Shown: positions 1-6,837, counted from the first letter of the stretch. The stretch is DNA of 15,463 bases from an uncultured Collinsella sp. (GCA_900765115.1 CAAFQK010000013.1:1-15463); one strand, 5' to 3'. Translations and numbers: made by a program. The notes: a model not told the origin generated them from the letters alone.

Positions 1-2
1 AT

Positions 3-36
3 GTGACTGGAGTTCAGACGTGTGCTCTTCCGATCT
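3..36 (+). other. Illumina adapter remnant at contig end (not genomic)
   Basis: These 34 bases match the Illumina TruSeq/multiplexing read-2 adapter as I know it, starting GTGACTGGAGTTCAG and ending GCTCTTCCGATCT. Translated, they give the familiar adapter peptide TGVQTCALPI. Genomic sequence probably starts at about base 37. Any ORF drawn through this segment is artificial. Confidence 0.97.
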
Positions 37-89
37 CCTCAACGTTCGCCCCCGCTTATATGTCGACCGTTTTTCTAGCGCGTCCTCCG

Positions 90-566
90 TCACGACAGGT
101 AAGAGCGAAGGATGGTGAGCCAGCGTGGGGTTTCGAGGTGGATGATATCGGTGGGAACTCCGGCGGGAGCGTGGCCACCAAAGAGCAGGCCCGCGTCTGC
201 CGGGTTGATAAGGCGCACGATCCATACGGCAACGACCAGCACGCACAGAACAACAACCGTAATGTCGATGCCACGCTTTAGCTTGCTCGATGCCACCTCC
301 TCGCGCACGAACGCGAGCACAAACGCAATCGGCACCACCCAAAACAGCGGATGGTAGGCAAAGGCCGCCGCAAAATCGAGGCGCAGTGCTGCCAGCCAGG
401 CCCTCGTCATGCCACATCCCGGACAGGGAATGCCCGTCATCAGGCGAAACACGCAGCCGATATCGAGCAGGTAGAGTGCGAGCCAGGCGACAAAGAGCGC
501 GCCGATGCAAGAAAGGGCGCGGCGAATGAGTTCCGCCGCGCCCTTATGTCCCTGGGAGCTGTTCAC
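90..566 (-). CDS. DUF2752 family membrane protein
   Basis: Small integral membrane protein of unknown biochemical function, about 158 residues. The DUF2752 signature GIPCPGCGMTRA is clear: a Cys-Pro-x-Cys-Gly pair followed by Thr-Arg, lying just after the first hydrophobic segment. Two further hydrophobic stretches follow (around YHPLFWVVPIAFVLAF and ITVVVLCVLVVAVWIV), giving about three membrane spans. The start is uncertain. The frame is open back to an ATG at 626, but that would overlap the upstream gene by 47 bases; a GTG at 566, after a weak AAGAG and just past the upstream stop, is preferred here. It follows the zinc-ribbon/DUF4234 gene on the same strand and is probably co-transcribed with it. 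The paired cysteines could bind metal or be redox-active, but this is inference. Confidence 0.85.
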   Translation of the reverse strand: MNSSQGHKGAAELIRRALSCIGALFVAWLALYLLDIGCVFRLMTGIPCPGCGMTRAWLAALRLDFAAAFAYHPLFWVVPIAFVLAFVREEVASSKLKRGIDITVVVLCVLVVAVWIVRLINPADAGLLFGGHAPAGVPTDIIHLETPRWLTILRSYLS

Positions 567-579
567 GCCGCTCTTATCG

Positions 580-1257
580 TTAGGCACGAGCGCCAAGACG
601 GACGTTGTAAGCCGTTGCCATGGCATTGGTATTCTTGATGATGATGTTCATGGCAAAGATGGGGCCAAGGCCGCACAGCAGCGCGCCGACGATCTGCCAC
701 ATAAGAACGGTGGTACCGTTCTCCTGGAACATCAGTCCATAGCGAGGAGCATTAGCCTGCAGGCGGTTACCGACCTTGTAGTACCAGTAGGGTGCGTAGA
801 AGCCGCAGGTCACGAACGACAGCAGGATAAATGCTGCCAGACCCGGCGTGGAATCGCCGTCGTCCTGGCACATGACATTGATGTCGCGAGCGAGGCAATA
901 GAGGAAGTAATATGAATAGATGCCGCAGGTCACGATGGAAAGCAGGAGCCAGCCGATCACGCCACGGTCGGTTTTAATCGGAGTATAGCCCATCGGGGCA
1001 GGCGCAGGCTGCTGAGCATACTGCTGCTGACCGGTGTACTGCTGCTGCCCGGCGTACTGCTGCTGAGGCTGAGGCTGAACTGCCTAAACCGGAGTGGGCT
1101 GAATCTGCGTGGGCTGCGGAGCAGGCTGGGGCTGAGGTGCAGGCTGCGGCGCGGGCTGCGGAGCAGGAGCAGCGGAAACGGCACCGACGGCAGAACCGCA
1201 GACAGGGCAGAATTTGGCATCATCCGAAATGGGAGAACCACAAGTGGGACAGAACAT
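580..1257 (-). pseudogene. Zinc-ribbon DUF4234 membrane protein interrupted by in-frame TAG
   Basis: The full reading frame is 225 codons plus stop. It starts at the ATG at 1257 behind a good AGGAG ribosome site. The N-terminus MFCPTCGSPISDDAKFCPVC is a treble-clef zinc ribbon (Cys 3, 6, 17, 20), followed by a Pro/Gln/Ala-rich linker. The C-terminal half (from GYTPIKTDRGVIGW) is a DUF4234 domain with the typical repeated VTCGIYSYYF and VTCGFYAPYWYY hydrophobic motifs. Codon 58, in the linker, is TAG (1084-1086) where every neighbouring Gln codon is CAG, so one C-to-T change explains it. The frame stays open on both sides. No ribosome site precedes the ATG at 993, so re-initiation looks unlikely. 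It may be a true nonsense allele, an assembly error or, less likely, a read-through gene. The role is unknown. Confidence 0.85.
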
Positions 1258-1274
1258 AAGCCTCTCCTTTTCCT

Positions 1275-1291
1275 AAGGCGTTGCACGCCTT
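1275..1291 (-). promoter_or_regulatory. Leader hairpin upstream of zinc-ribbon/DUF4234 gene
   Basis: A perfect 7-bp inverted repeat (AAGGCGT / ACGCCTT) with a 3-base loop ends shortly before the ribosome site of the gene starting at 1257. In RNA it would form a small hairpin next to the Shine-Dalgarno sequence. A regulatory role is only inferred. No convincing promoter was recognised further upstream. Confidence 0.35.
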
Positions 1292-1408
1292 CAAACCTTA
1301 CACGTCTATGTTCTCAACAATAGCCGCGACGTTGTTACGCAACATTGGCCAATTTCCGAGAAATTTTGCTGCAACCGTTTTCCCAGGCATTTTCTTGCTT
1401 TCGCAGTA

Positions 1409-1444
1409 GAAAAAGGCACCCCGGGCTCAGTTGCCCAGGGCGCC
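1409..1444 (-). terminator. Intrinsic terminator of the (AP)-tail zinc-ribbon gene
   Basis: On the minus strand a 12-bp stem (GGCGCCCTGGGC / GCCCGGGGTGCC, two G-U pairs) with a 6-base loop is followed directly by TTTTTCT. It lies eight bases past the stop codon of the gene at 1453-2847. It separates that gene's transcription unit from the DUF4234/DUF2752 pair. Confidence 0.88.
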
Positions 1445-1452
1445 TCGACCGA

Positions 1453-2847
1453 CTATTCGGTTTGATTGTTTTCGGCAGCAGGATTATCGCCCGGCTCATC
1501 CGCCGGCGTAGCAAGGGCATCCCAATCGGGCTCCGCAGGCGTCGCCTCGGGCGCCGGTGCAGGTGCAGGCGCCGGGGCAGGCGCCGGAGCAGGCGCGGGC
1601 GCAGGTGCAGGCGCAGGTGCAGGCGCAGGTGCAGGTGCAGGGGCAGGGGCAGGGGCAGGGGCAGGTGCCGGGGCAGGCGCAGCACCAGTGGCGGCCGTGG
1701 GGTTGAATCCCGCAGGAGTAGGCTTCTTCTCACCCGGGAGCACAAACGTCAGGACATCGTCGGCATCCTCATCGGCCCACTCGCTGGCATGACGTGCCGC
1801 CCAATAGCCAACGGCGCGATACTTGAGCATCTTGCCAAACACAGTCAGGAACACCGTGACGAAGGCAATGATCATCAAGAACAGAATGAGCGTAATGCCA
1901 CCGCCCTCGATGATTGCCTCAAGACCCGTGGGGCGGTAGTAATAGCTATACATACCAAACGTAGCAATGGCGCCGAAGATGGCGGTGAAGATCCACGTGA
2001 TGATGTGCGACACGATGCCCGTCAAAAACTCGGGGAGAATCGATGCGCAGAACAACTTGCCCAGGTTGGCCTTATAGGACTTCCAAACCTTCTCAAGCGA
2101 GAACGCACTCTCCACGCGCCCGACGACGGCAAAGTGCATCACGGCAGCATCACCAAACATCTTAAAGAAGATGCCCAGTACCACCGACACGATCATGGCA
2201 AAGACGAGCAGGCCCATCGAGCCGAAGAGTGCGGCCTCGAGACCGCTCGAACCGTTGTAATAGTACGAGCCGACGGCACCGATCACGACGCTCTCGATAG
2301 CCGAGAAGATCACGCCGATCACTGGGATAATGGCAACGAACTCGAGCACACCGGTAATGACGGACGAGAAGATACCCAATCCAAACGAGGTCGAGCGCAG
2401 CAGCGGACGCTCCATGCCGTTATCATCCTTGAGCGACAGGTCACGACCCCACTCGATGGCAAAGCCCGCGCCGCACACGCTTGCCACGTACGCGAGCAAA
2501 AAGCCAATGGCCGCTGCGATACCGCCGATAACGGGGATAAACAGCACCAGCACCGAGACAACACAGATCAGCGCCGGCAAAAAGGCGATTTGGCATACGC
2601 GAACCAAGGCGCCGGGAACCTTAAGCATGTCGTTGAAGGCCTGAGCCATGCAACCCTTGGGCGCGTTCATAGCCGGCTGGGGCGCAACGAACGGCTGCGG
2701 CTGCGACTGGGCAAACGGCTGACCCTGCGGCTGAGGTTGAGCTTGCGGAGCGGGACCGGCGGCCTTAACCTCGGTATTAGGGGCACCGCAAACGCCGCAG
2801 AACTTGTCGTTATCGCCCATGGGGGCGCCACACTGCGAACAGAACAT
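1453..2847 (-). CDS. Zinc-ribbon multi-pass membrane protein with C-terminal (Ala-Pro)22 tail
   Basis: A 464-residue protein of unknown function. Start ATG 2847 is preferred because AAGGG lies nine bases upstream; the nearby ATG at 2856 abuts that site, and the ORF to 2940 adds unlikely sequence. The N-terminus MFCSQCGAPMGDNDKFCGVC is a zinc ribbon (Cys 3, 6, 17, 20), spaced exactly as in the neighbouring DUF4234 protein. A Gln/Pro-rich linker (about residues 30-62) follows, then five to seven hydrophobic segments (about 80-350). The part around AVMHFAVVGRVESAFSLEKV resembles DUF4013-type membrane proteins, but this is a memory match only. After a charged stretch, residues 390-433 are 22 consecutive Ala-Pro pairs, then an acidic end (PDWDALATPADEPGDN). 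The Ala-Pro tract is probably an extended stiff spacer. It has its own terminator (1409-1444) and possibly its own promoter (2899-2922). Confidence 0.85.
   Translation of the reverse strand: MFCSQCGAPMGDNDKFCGVCGAPNTEVKAAGPAPQAQPQPQGQPFAQSQPQPFVAPQPAMNAPKGCMAQAFNDMLKVPGALVRVCQIAFLPALICVVSVLVLFIPVIGGIAAAIGFLLAYVASVCGAGFAIEWGRDLSLKDDNGMERPLLRSTSFGLGIFSSVITGVLEFVAIIPVIGVIFSAIESVVIGAVGSYYYNGSSGLEAALFGSMGLLVFAMIVSVVLGIFFKMFGDAAVMHFAVVGRVESAFSLEKVWKSYKANLGKLFCASILPEFLTGIVSHIITWIFTAIFGAIATFGMYSYYYRPTGLEAIIEGGGITLILFLMIIAFVTVFLTVFGKMLKYRAVGYWAARHASEWADEDADDVLTFVLPGEKKPTPAGFNPTAATGAAPAPAPAPAPAPAPAPAPAPAPAPAPAPAPAPAPAPAPAPAPAPEATPAEPDWDALATPADEPGDNPAAENNQTE
1549..1680 (-). repeat. Hexanucleotide repeat encoding (Ala-Pro)22
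   Basis: There are 132 bases made of 22 imperfect six-base units (plus-strand type GGTGCA, GGCGCA, GGGGCA, GGCGCC). They are translated as alternating Ala and Pro codons in the gene at 1453-2847. Because the unit is two codons, gain or loss of units changes tail length without a frameshift. The array is also a likely place for assembly collapse. Confidence 0.9.
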
Positions 2848-2898
2848 CGAAATCATCCCTTCGTATCTAGAGCGAATCACCTGGATCGCAAACGATGT

Positions 2899-2922
2899 CT
2901 TTGGGATCATTATCGCCCAAAG
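2899..2922 (-). promoter_or_regulatory. Candidate promoter -10 inside an inverted repeat (operator-like)
   Basis: A 7-bp perfect inverted repeat, CTTTGGG and CCCAAAG, is separated by 10 bases. Inside the spacer, on the minus strand, is GATAAT (2909-2914), a good sigma-70 -10 hexamer about 60 bases before the ATG at 2847. The -35 is poor. A repressor binding both arms would cover the -10. This is an inference from layout only. Confidence 0.4.
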
Positions 2923-2996
2923 TGGGGACAAATACCGCAAGATGACCGATTTGCAACGTAGCCGGTTTATTCAATGATTCGAAGCGCGCACCAGGG

Positions 2997-4019
2997 CTAG
3001 TTCGTGCCGCGGAAGCCCTTGCCGACGATTTCGGAGCTATCGACGATGGTGATGAAGGCGCCAGGGTCAATCTCGCGGGTATAGCGGCGCAGTTGCACTG
3101 CCTCGCGACGGCTCAGCACGCTCATAATCACCGTGACGCACTTGCCCGAAAAGGCGCCGTAGCCACGGCTGATCGTTGCCGTGCGGTTGAGATGCTTGAC
3201 GATAAACTCCTCGACCTTAAGGGGCTCGGAGCAAATGATCGTGCAGACCTTACGAAGGTGAATGCTCTCGATAGCCTTGTCGACCACAAGCGTCTTGGCA
3301 AACAGACCGAGCACGCAGTACAGGCCGACGCGCGGGCCATACAGGAAAGCCGCGATGGTCACGATGCCGATATCGACCAGCAACAGGGCACGGCCAATCT
3401 CGAGCGTCGTGCGGCGTTTGAGAATCATGGCAAGGATGTCGGTGCCGCCCGTCGAGGCGCCAATGTCAAAGACAATGGCACTGCCCAGCGCCGGCAAGAT
3501 GACGGCAAAACACAGGTCGAGCCACATATCGCCCGTCATCGAAACATCCGTCGGAATGAAGAGCTCAAACAGCGAGACGTAGGCCGAAAGCGCAAACGAG
3601 GCAAAGACACTCCAAAGGATTGCCTTGCGCTCCAAAAAGATAAAACCCAGGATGACCAAGACCGCGTTGATAATCCACATAAAGACGCCGACGGGCAGAG
3701 TCGGGAACAGCGTGGAAAGAATGACCGACATGCCCGAGGTGCCGCCGAAGGCAAAGTGATTGGGGGTTTTAAAGGCCACGATGGCAAAGGCCGTGAGGAT
3801 TAGGCCCAGATTGAGCTCGGCAAAAAAGCGCGGAAAGCCGGGCTCCTGGCTGCGCTTGCGGCCGGCGCGCTCGCCACGTTCGATATCCTCGCGACCGACA
3901 ACGCGCTCCATCGGCACCACCGGAGGACGATGCATCTCCTCGGCAGCACGCGATGCCGCCTCTGCCGCAGCGGCCTCAATCGCCCATGCCTTGCTTTCGG
4001 CCTCGTGTTCGTCGGCCAT
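2997..4019 (-). CDS. YitT family membrane protein (DUF161/DUF2179)
   Basis: A 340-residue integral membrane protein. The first 65 residues are a polar, Ala/Glu/Arg-rich extension. The core begins at FFAELNLGLILTAFAIVAF and carries family hallmarks: PNHFAFGGTSGMSVIL, then GSAIVFDIGASTGGTDILAMIL and a series of about five or six membrane spans. The last 100 residues (from CTIICSEPLKVEEFIVKHLNRTATISRGYGAFSG) form the soluble DUF2179 domain. The transport substrate of the family is not settled. Start ATG 4019 has GAGGGG eight bases upstream. A weak promoter candidate (TTGCAT, 16 bases, TACCCT; 4063-4090) lies ahead. It is separated from the next gene downstream by 149 bases. Confidence 0.93.
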   Translation of the reverse strand: MADEHEAESKAWAIEAAAAEAASRAAEEMHRPPVVPMERVVGREDIERGERAGRKRSQEPGFPRFFAELNLGLILTAFAIVAFKTPNHFAFGGTSGMSVILSTLFPTLPVGVFMWIINAVLVILGFIFLERKAILWSVFASFALSAYVSLFELFIPTDVSMTGDMWLDLCFAVILPALGSAIVFDIGASTGGTDILAMILKRRTTLEIGRALLLVDIGIVTIAAFLYGPRVGLYCVLGLFAKTLVVDKAIESIHLRKVCTIICSEPLKVEEFIVKHLNRTATISRGYGAFSGKCVTVIMSVLSRREAVQLRRYTREIDPGAFITIVDSSEIVGKGFRGTN

Positions 4020-4139
4020 TACGGCAACCCCTCGTTAACAATTTGGAAACAATGTGCCCATTAGGGTAACGCGGAACGCAGTGAATGCAACCCTTAGTTA
4101 GACGAGCGGTATGCCTGCATCGGGGGCATACAAATAACA

Positions 4140-4169
4140 GCCGGCCGCACATACATACGTGCGACCGGC
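4140..4169 (-). terminator. Hairpin terminator after the Asp23 cluster
   Basis: An 11-bp stem (GCCGGTCGCAC / GTGCGGCCGGC on the minus strand, one G-U pair) with an 8-base loop lies about 55 bases past the Asp23 stop. Only a weak T-rich tail (TGTTATTTGT) follows. The pairing is best on the minus strand, where the mismatch becomes G-U, so it is assigned to the Asp23 cluster. Confidence 0.6.
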
Positions 4170-4224
4170 CATTTGACGTTTTTGCAGACAAAACCTGCCA
4201 AAACAAACATCCCTTTTTAGTAGG

Positions 4225-4740
4225 TTACTCGTGCTGGCTGGTGCGGTGCTCGTACTCCTCGGGAGTGATGACATCCTCGATGCGCAGGTTGACGCCTGCC
4301 ACCTCAAGGCCGGTCATCGCGGCCAGACGCTCGGTGACGCGCGCCTTAACGTCGTCAAAAATCGCAGGCGCATAGGCGCCGTACTCGATGATGACCGAGA
4401 TGTTGACGACCACGCGGTTGTCGTCGGTGACCTCGACCGTCACGCCCTTGGTCAGGTTCTCGGCACCAAACTGTTCCTGCACAAAGTGCATAAGGTTACC
4501 CTTCATGCCCAGAACGTGCGGCACCTCGCGGGTGGCCATGGCGACGATTTTCTCGATTACGCCGTTGGAATAGGTCAGCGAGTCCTCGGACTCGTCCACC
4601 TCCTCGTTATCCTCGTCCGCATCGGACTCGGCCTCGACGAGTGCCTCGTCCTCGAGCGTTACGTCCTCCGCCTCGGCGGCGACGGCCTCATTCGCCTCGA
4701 GCTCGGTATCGGCTACATCGACCTTCGTGTTAAAAGCCAT
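4225..4740 (-). CDS. Asp23/Gls24 family envelope stress response protein
   Basis: A 171-residue soluble protein of the Asp23/Gls24 (alkaline shock) family. In staphylococci the family forms a membrane-associated layer held by AmaP. The first 60 residues are strongly acidic and low in complexity (many Glu/Asp/Ala). The family domain starts at about SLTYSNGVIEKIVAMATREV and continues through GVTVEVTDDNRVVVNISVIIEYG to the end (AGVNLRIEDVITPEE). The start at 4740 has a near-perfect AAGGAGG four to five bases upstream. It is the last gene of a three-gene unit with DUF2273 and AmaP, 44 bases after the DUF2273 stop, and is followed by a hairpin (4140-4169). The acidic extension is longer than I expect for the family. 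Confidence 0.93.
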   Translation of the reverse strand: MAFNTKVDVADTELEANEAVAAEAEDVTLEDEALVEAESDADEDNEEVDESEDSLTYSNGVIEKIVAMATREVPHVLGMKGNLMHFVQEQFGAENLTKGVTVEVTDDNRVVVNISVIIEYGAYAPAIFDDVKARVTERLAAMTGLEVAGVNLRIEDVITPEEYEHRTSQHE

Positions 4741-4784
4741 GGTTCCTCCTTATGCCTGCCGCGGATGCGACAGTCGAATACGTA

Positions 4785-5162
4785 TTAGCGGCCGCTAAAC
4801 AGGCGGCCGAAGAAGTTGACGATACCGTTCTCGCCGTCGCGAATCTGGCCGATCACGGCGCCGATCAGCACAAAGAATGCGATGACGAGCGTGTCCCACA
4901 GGCCCAACGTAAGTACCAGCACGGCGAGGATAAAGCCTGCCAAGGCGCCGAGCGTAGTGTTGGGGTGGCGCACGGCGTAGCTCCAGATAGCAGCGCCCGC
5001 ACCTTTGATGAGACCCATGGCCTCGTCAAAGTCGTTGGCGGCGCTGTCGTGTTGCTCGCCGGCCTCGGGCTTGGCGTCGGCGGACTCGCCTGCCGGCGTA
5101 GCGCTCTGGTCGATCGTCAGGCGCGGCGTGCGGGCGGTCTTGTCTTGGTTGGTATCACTCAC
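4785..5162 (-). CDS. DUF2273 family small membrane protein
   Basis: A 125-residue protein. The start is taken as GTG 5162: GGAGG sits six bases upstream, and the start overlaps the AmaP stop (5155-5157), a typical sign of translational coupling. The open frame to 5381 is only read-through of the AmaP coding region. The first 50 residues are polar (SDTNQDKTARTPRL...). The DUF2273 part follows: WSYAVRHPNTTLGALAG, then a hydrophobic pair of spans (ILAVLVLTLGLWDTLVIAFFVLIGAVIG) and a short basic end (NFFGRLFSGR). DUF2273 proteins usually sit between AmaP and Asp23 genes, as here, and probably help to anchor the Asp23 layer. The exact role is unknown. Confidence 0.9.
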   Translation of the reverse strand: MSDTNQDKTARTPRLTIDQSATPAGESADAKPEAGEQHDSAANDFDEAMGLIKGAGAAIWSYAVRHPNTTLGALAGFILAVLVLTLGLWDTLVIAFFVLIGAVIGQIRDGENGIVNFFGRLFSGR

Positions 5163-5700
5163 CGGAAACCTCCACGGTCTGGACGGTAGTCTTGGACGGC
5201 AAAAAACGGACGCGCGCGGTCGTGCCCGGCGTGCCGAGCATGGTGTCGCAGGCCTTCTCGATGCGCTGCTGCATCGAGGTGGCAAGAGCGGCAACGTCCT
5301 TATCATCGAGCGCGATGGCCTCGACCTTAAAACGAACGCGCGACTCGTCGGAACCTTGAACGCGTGCCTCGATATGCTCAACCATCACGCGATCATCGCA
5401 CTCCGCCGCGGCACGGGCGCACGAGGAAAGCGCTGCGAGCGTGACCTCGATATTGCGCTCCCCCGCCGGATGCACGCAGGACGGCTCGCGACGTGCAAAC
5501 ATCAGGCGGAAAAAACCGATGAGCACGCCAAGCGCCACGATAGCGGCGCACACCGTAACGACGACGCGAGGCATGGTGTCACGCAACAGCAGCATAAAGC
5601 GATACGTATACGGTCCCCAGAACTGGCAGACAAGCGTACCCAGCGCCACGATGGCGGCGGCAAGATACACGATCGCTAGGGCTCGTTTGAGTACGCGCAC
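5155..5700 (-). CDS. amaP: AmaP-like alkaline shock membrane anchor protein
   Basis: A 181-residue protein with two membrane helices near the N-terminus (about residues 5-25 and 45-68) and a cytoplasmic remainder (ERNIEVTLAALSSCARAAAE onward, ending TTVQTVEVSGE). This is the AmaP layout. The assignment rests on that architecture and on the adjoining DUF2273 and Asp23 genes. Start GTG 5700 is preferred: AAGGGAG lies five bases upstream. The in-frame ATGs at 5751 and 5748 overlap the apparent promoter -10 (5750-5755), so they would lie before the transcript start. It is the first gene of the cluster. Confidence 0.82.
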   Translation of the reverse strand: MRVLKRALAIVYLAAAIVALGTLVCQFWGPYTYRFMLLLRDTMPRVVVTVCAAIVALGVLIGFFRLMFARREPSCVHPAGERNIEVTLAALSSCARAAAECDDRVMVEHIEARVQGSDESRVRFKVEAIALDDKDVAALATSMQQRIEKACDTMLGTPGTTARVRFLPSKTTVQTVEVSGE

Positions 5701-5749
5701 GCGCGCTCCCTTCAGGTTTCGGTCCACAGAATGCAAAACGGATCGCATC

Positions 5750-5755
5750 ATTATA
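5750..5755 (-). promoter_or_regulatory. Candidate -10 (TATAAT) of the amaP-DUF2273-asp23 cluster
   Basis: A perfect TATAAT on the minus strand lies about 50 bases before the amaP GTG start. It fuses with the T-run of the yebC terminator. No good -35 hexamer was seen, because the upstream bases belong to the terminator stem. An activator or an alternative sigma factor may be needed. Confidence 0.5.
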
Positions 5756-5796
5756 AAAGAGCCGGGTCCGGTGCTGTACGCACGCGGATCCGGCTC
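5755..5796 (-). terminator. Intrinsic terminator of yebC
   Basis: A 12-bp stem (GAGCCGGATCCG / CGGACCCGGCTC on the minus strand, one G-U pair) is extended inward by a second 4-bp stem across a one-base bulge, with a TGTAC loop. It is followed by TTTTAT. It lies about 70 bases past the yebC stop. Confidence 0.85.
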
Positions 5797-5865
5797 ATCT
5801 ATTCCACGAGGCTTGCATGCTCGCTTCATTATGCCCAGATATGCACGGCTTAACCCGTGTGGGCG

Positions 5866-6672
5866 CTACTCCTCCTCGAGGGCAGCGATGACCTCGTCGG
5901 TCATGTCCATGGTGCTGTAAACATCCTGGACGTCGTCGAGCTCCTCAAGACGGTCGATGAGGCGCTGGACCTTCTTGGCGTCGGTACCGGAGACCTCGGT
6001 CGGGGTAGTCGGGACCATGGTGGTCTCGGAGCCCTTGACCTGGACGCCCTGCTCCTCGAGCGCCTTGGAGACAGCCATGACGTCGTTAGCAGCGGTCCAG
6101 ACGATCCACTCCTCGCCGGCGTCCTCGTAGTCCTCGCCACCGGCCTCGGCGATGGCCATCATGAACTCATCCTCGTCACCGGCAGGACCGTTGGCGATCA
6201 TGGTCTCCTTCTTGGCGTTCTCGTCCAGAATCTCCTTGGCGACGACGATCTGGCCCTTGCGCTCAAACTGGAAGGCGACGGAGCCCGAGGTGCCCAGGTT
6301 GCCACCAGCGTGGGAGAAGGCGGAACGGACATCGGCGGCGGTGCGGTTGCGGTTGTCGGTCAGGCAGTCAACGTAGACGGCGACACCGGCGGGACCGTAG
6401 CCCTCGTACACGATGTTCTCGTAGACGGCGGCATCGGCACCCGAACCGAAGGCCTTGTCGATAGCGGACTTGATCTTGTCCTTGGGCATGGACTGAGCCT
6501 TGGCCTTAGCAACGGCAGCGGCGAGGCTGGCGTTGTTCTCGGGCAGCGGGTCGCCGCCGAGACGGGCAGCAACGGTGATGTTGCGGCTCAGCTTGGAGAA
6601 GAGGGCGGAACGCTTGGCGTCCTGCGCGCCCTTACGATGCTTGGTTGTGGCCCACTTAGAGTGTCCGGACAT
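5866..6672 (-). CDS. yebC: YebC/PmpR family regulator (TACO1 family)
   Basis: A 268-residue cytoplasmic protein, slightly longer than the usual 240-250. The opening MSGHSKWATTKHRKGAQDAK is the family signature. It is followed by FSKLSRNITVAARLGG, the NRNRTAADVRSAFSHAGGNLG segment and SVAFQFERKGQI. The family has been described both as a DNA-binding regulator and, more recently, as a translation factor that relieves ribosome stalling; the sequence cannot say which applies here. Extra length lies in an acidic C-terminal part (AEAGGEDYEDAGEEWIV and the DEVIAALEEE end). Start ATG 6672 has AGGAG six bases upstream. It ends in TAG, showing that TAG is a normal stop in this genome. It appears monocistronic, with its own candidate promoter and terminator. 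Confidence 0.97.
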   Translation of the reverse strand: MSGHSKWATTKHRKGAQDAKRSALFSKLSRNITVAARLGGDPLPENNASLAAAVAKAKAQSMPKDKIKSAIDKAFGSGADAAVYENIVYEGYGPAGVAVYVDCLTDNRNRTAADVRSAFSHAGGNLGTSGSVAFQFERKGQIVVAKEILDENAKKETMIANGPAGDEDEFMMAIAEAGGEDYEDAGEEWIVWTAANDVMAVSKALEEQGVQVKGSETTMVPTTPTEVSGTDAKKVQRLIDRLEELDDVQDVYSTMDMTDEVIAALEEE

Positions 6673-6740
6673 ACGTGTCTCCTATCGGTTTCGACCTAAA
6701 GCCCAGCGCAGATGCTCGGGCAATATAAACAAACGTCGTT

Positions 6741-6769
6741 ATGATATACCTACTGGCCTGCGAGATAAA
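6741..6769 (-). promoter_or_regulatory. Candidate sigma-70 promoter for yebC
   Basis: On the minus strand TTTATC (6764-6769) and TATCAT (6741-6746) are 17 bases apart and about 70 bases ahead of the yebC start. The -35 match is moderate and the -10 is good. A second AT-rich hexamer (TATATT) lies closer to the gene and could be an alternative. Confidence 0.4.
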
Positions 6770-6802
6770 CCCCAAAATGAAGGCGTCGTGATGATGCAGC
6801 CC

Positions 6803-6837
6803 CTTAGTGCAAAGTAACCTGCCCCCTTTGCACCAAG
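6803..6837 (-). repeat. Stop-adjacent palindromic element, copy 1
   Basis: A 12-base inverted repeat (CTTGGTGCAAAG and CTTTGCACTAAG on the minus strand, one mismatch) spans an 11-base centre containing GGGGCAGG. It touches the TAA stop (6838-6840) of the DUF6020-like gene. It shares the core CAAAGGGG-CAGG with the element at 9062-9096. A T-run is missing on the minus strand, so it is not a classical terminator. Confidence 0.75.

Noticed and set aside
3..281. ORF starting at base 3
   Set aside because: Its first residues are translated sequencing adapter.
1084..1086. Reassignment of TAG to an amino acid in this genome
   Set aside because: Genes in this window, such as yebC and the deaminase, end normally with TAG, so a changed genetic code is not supported.
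1345..2961. Plus-strand ORF of 538 codons opposite the (Ala-Pro)-tail gene
   Set aside because: It is the shadow of a high-GC gene on the other strand: its product is full of Arg/His/Gly, has no domain, and crosses a terminator.
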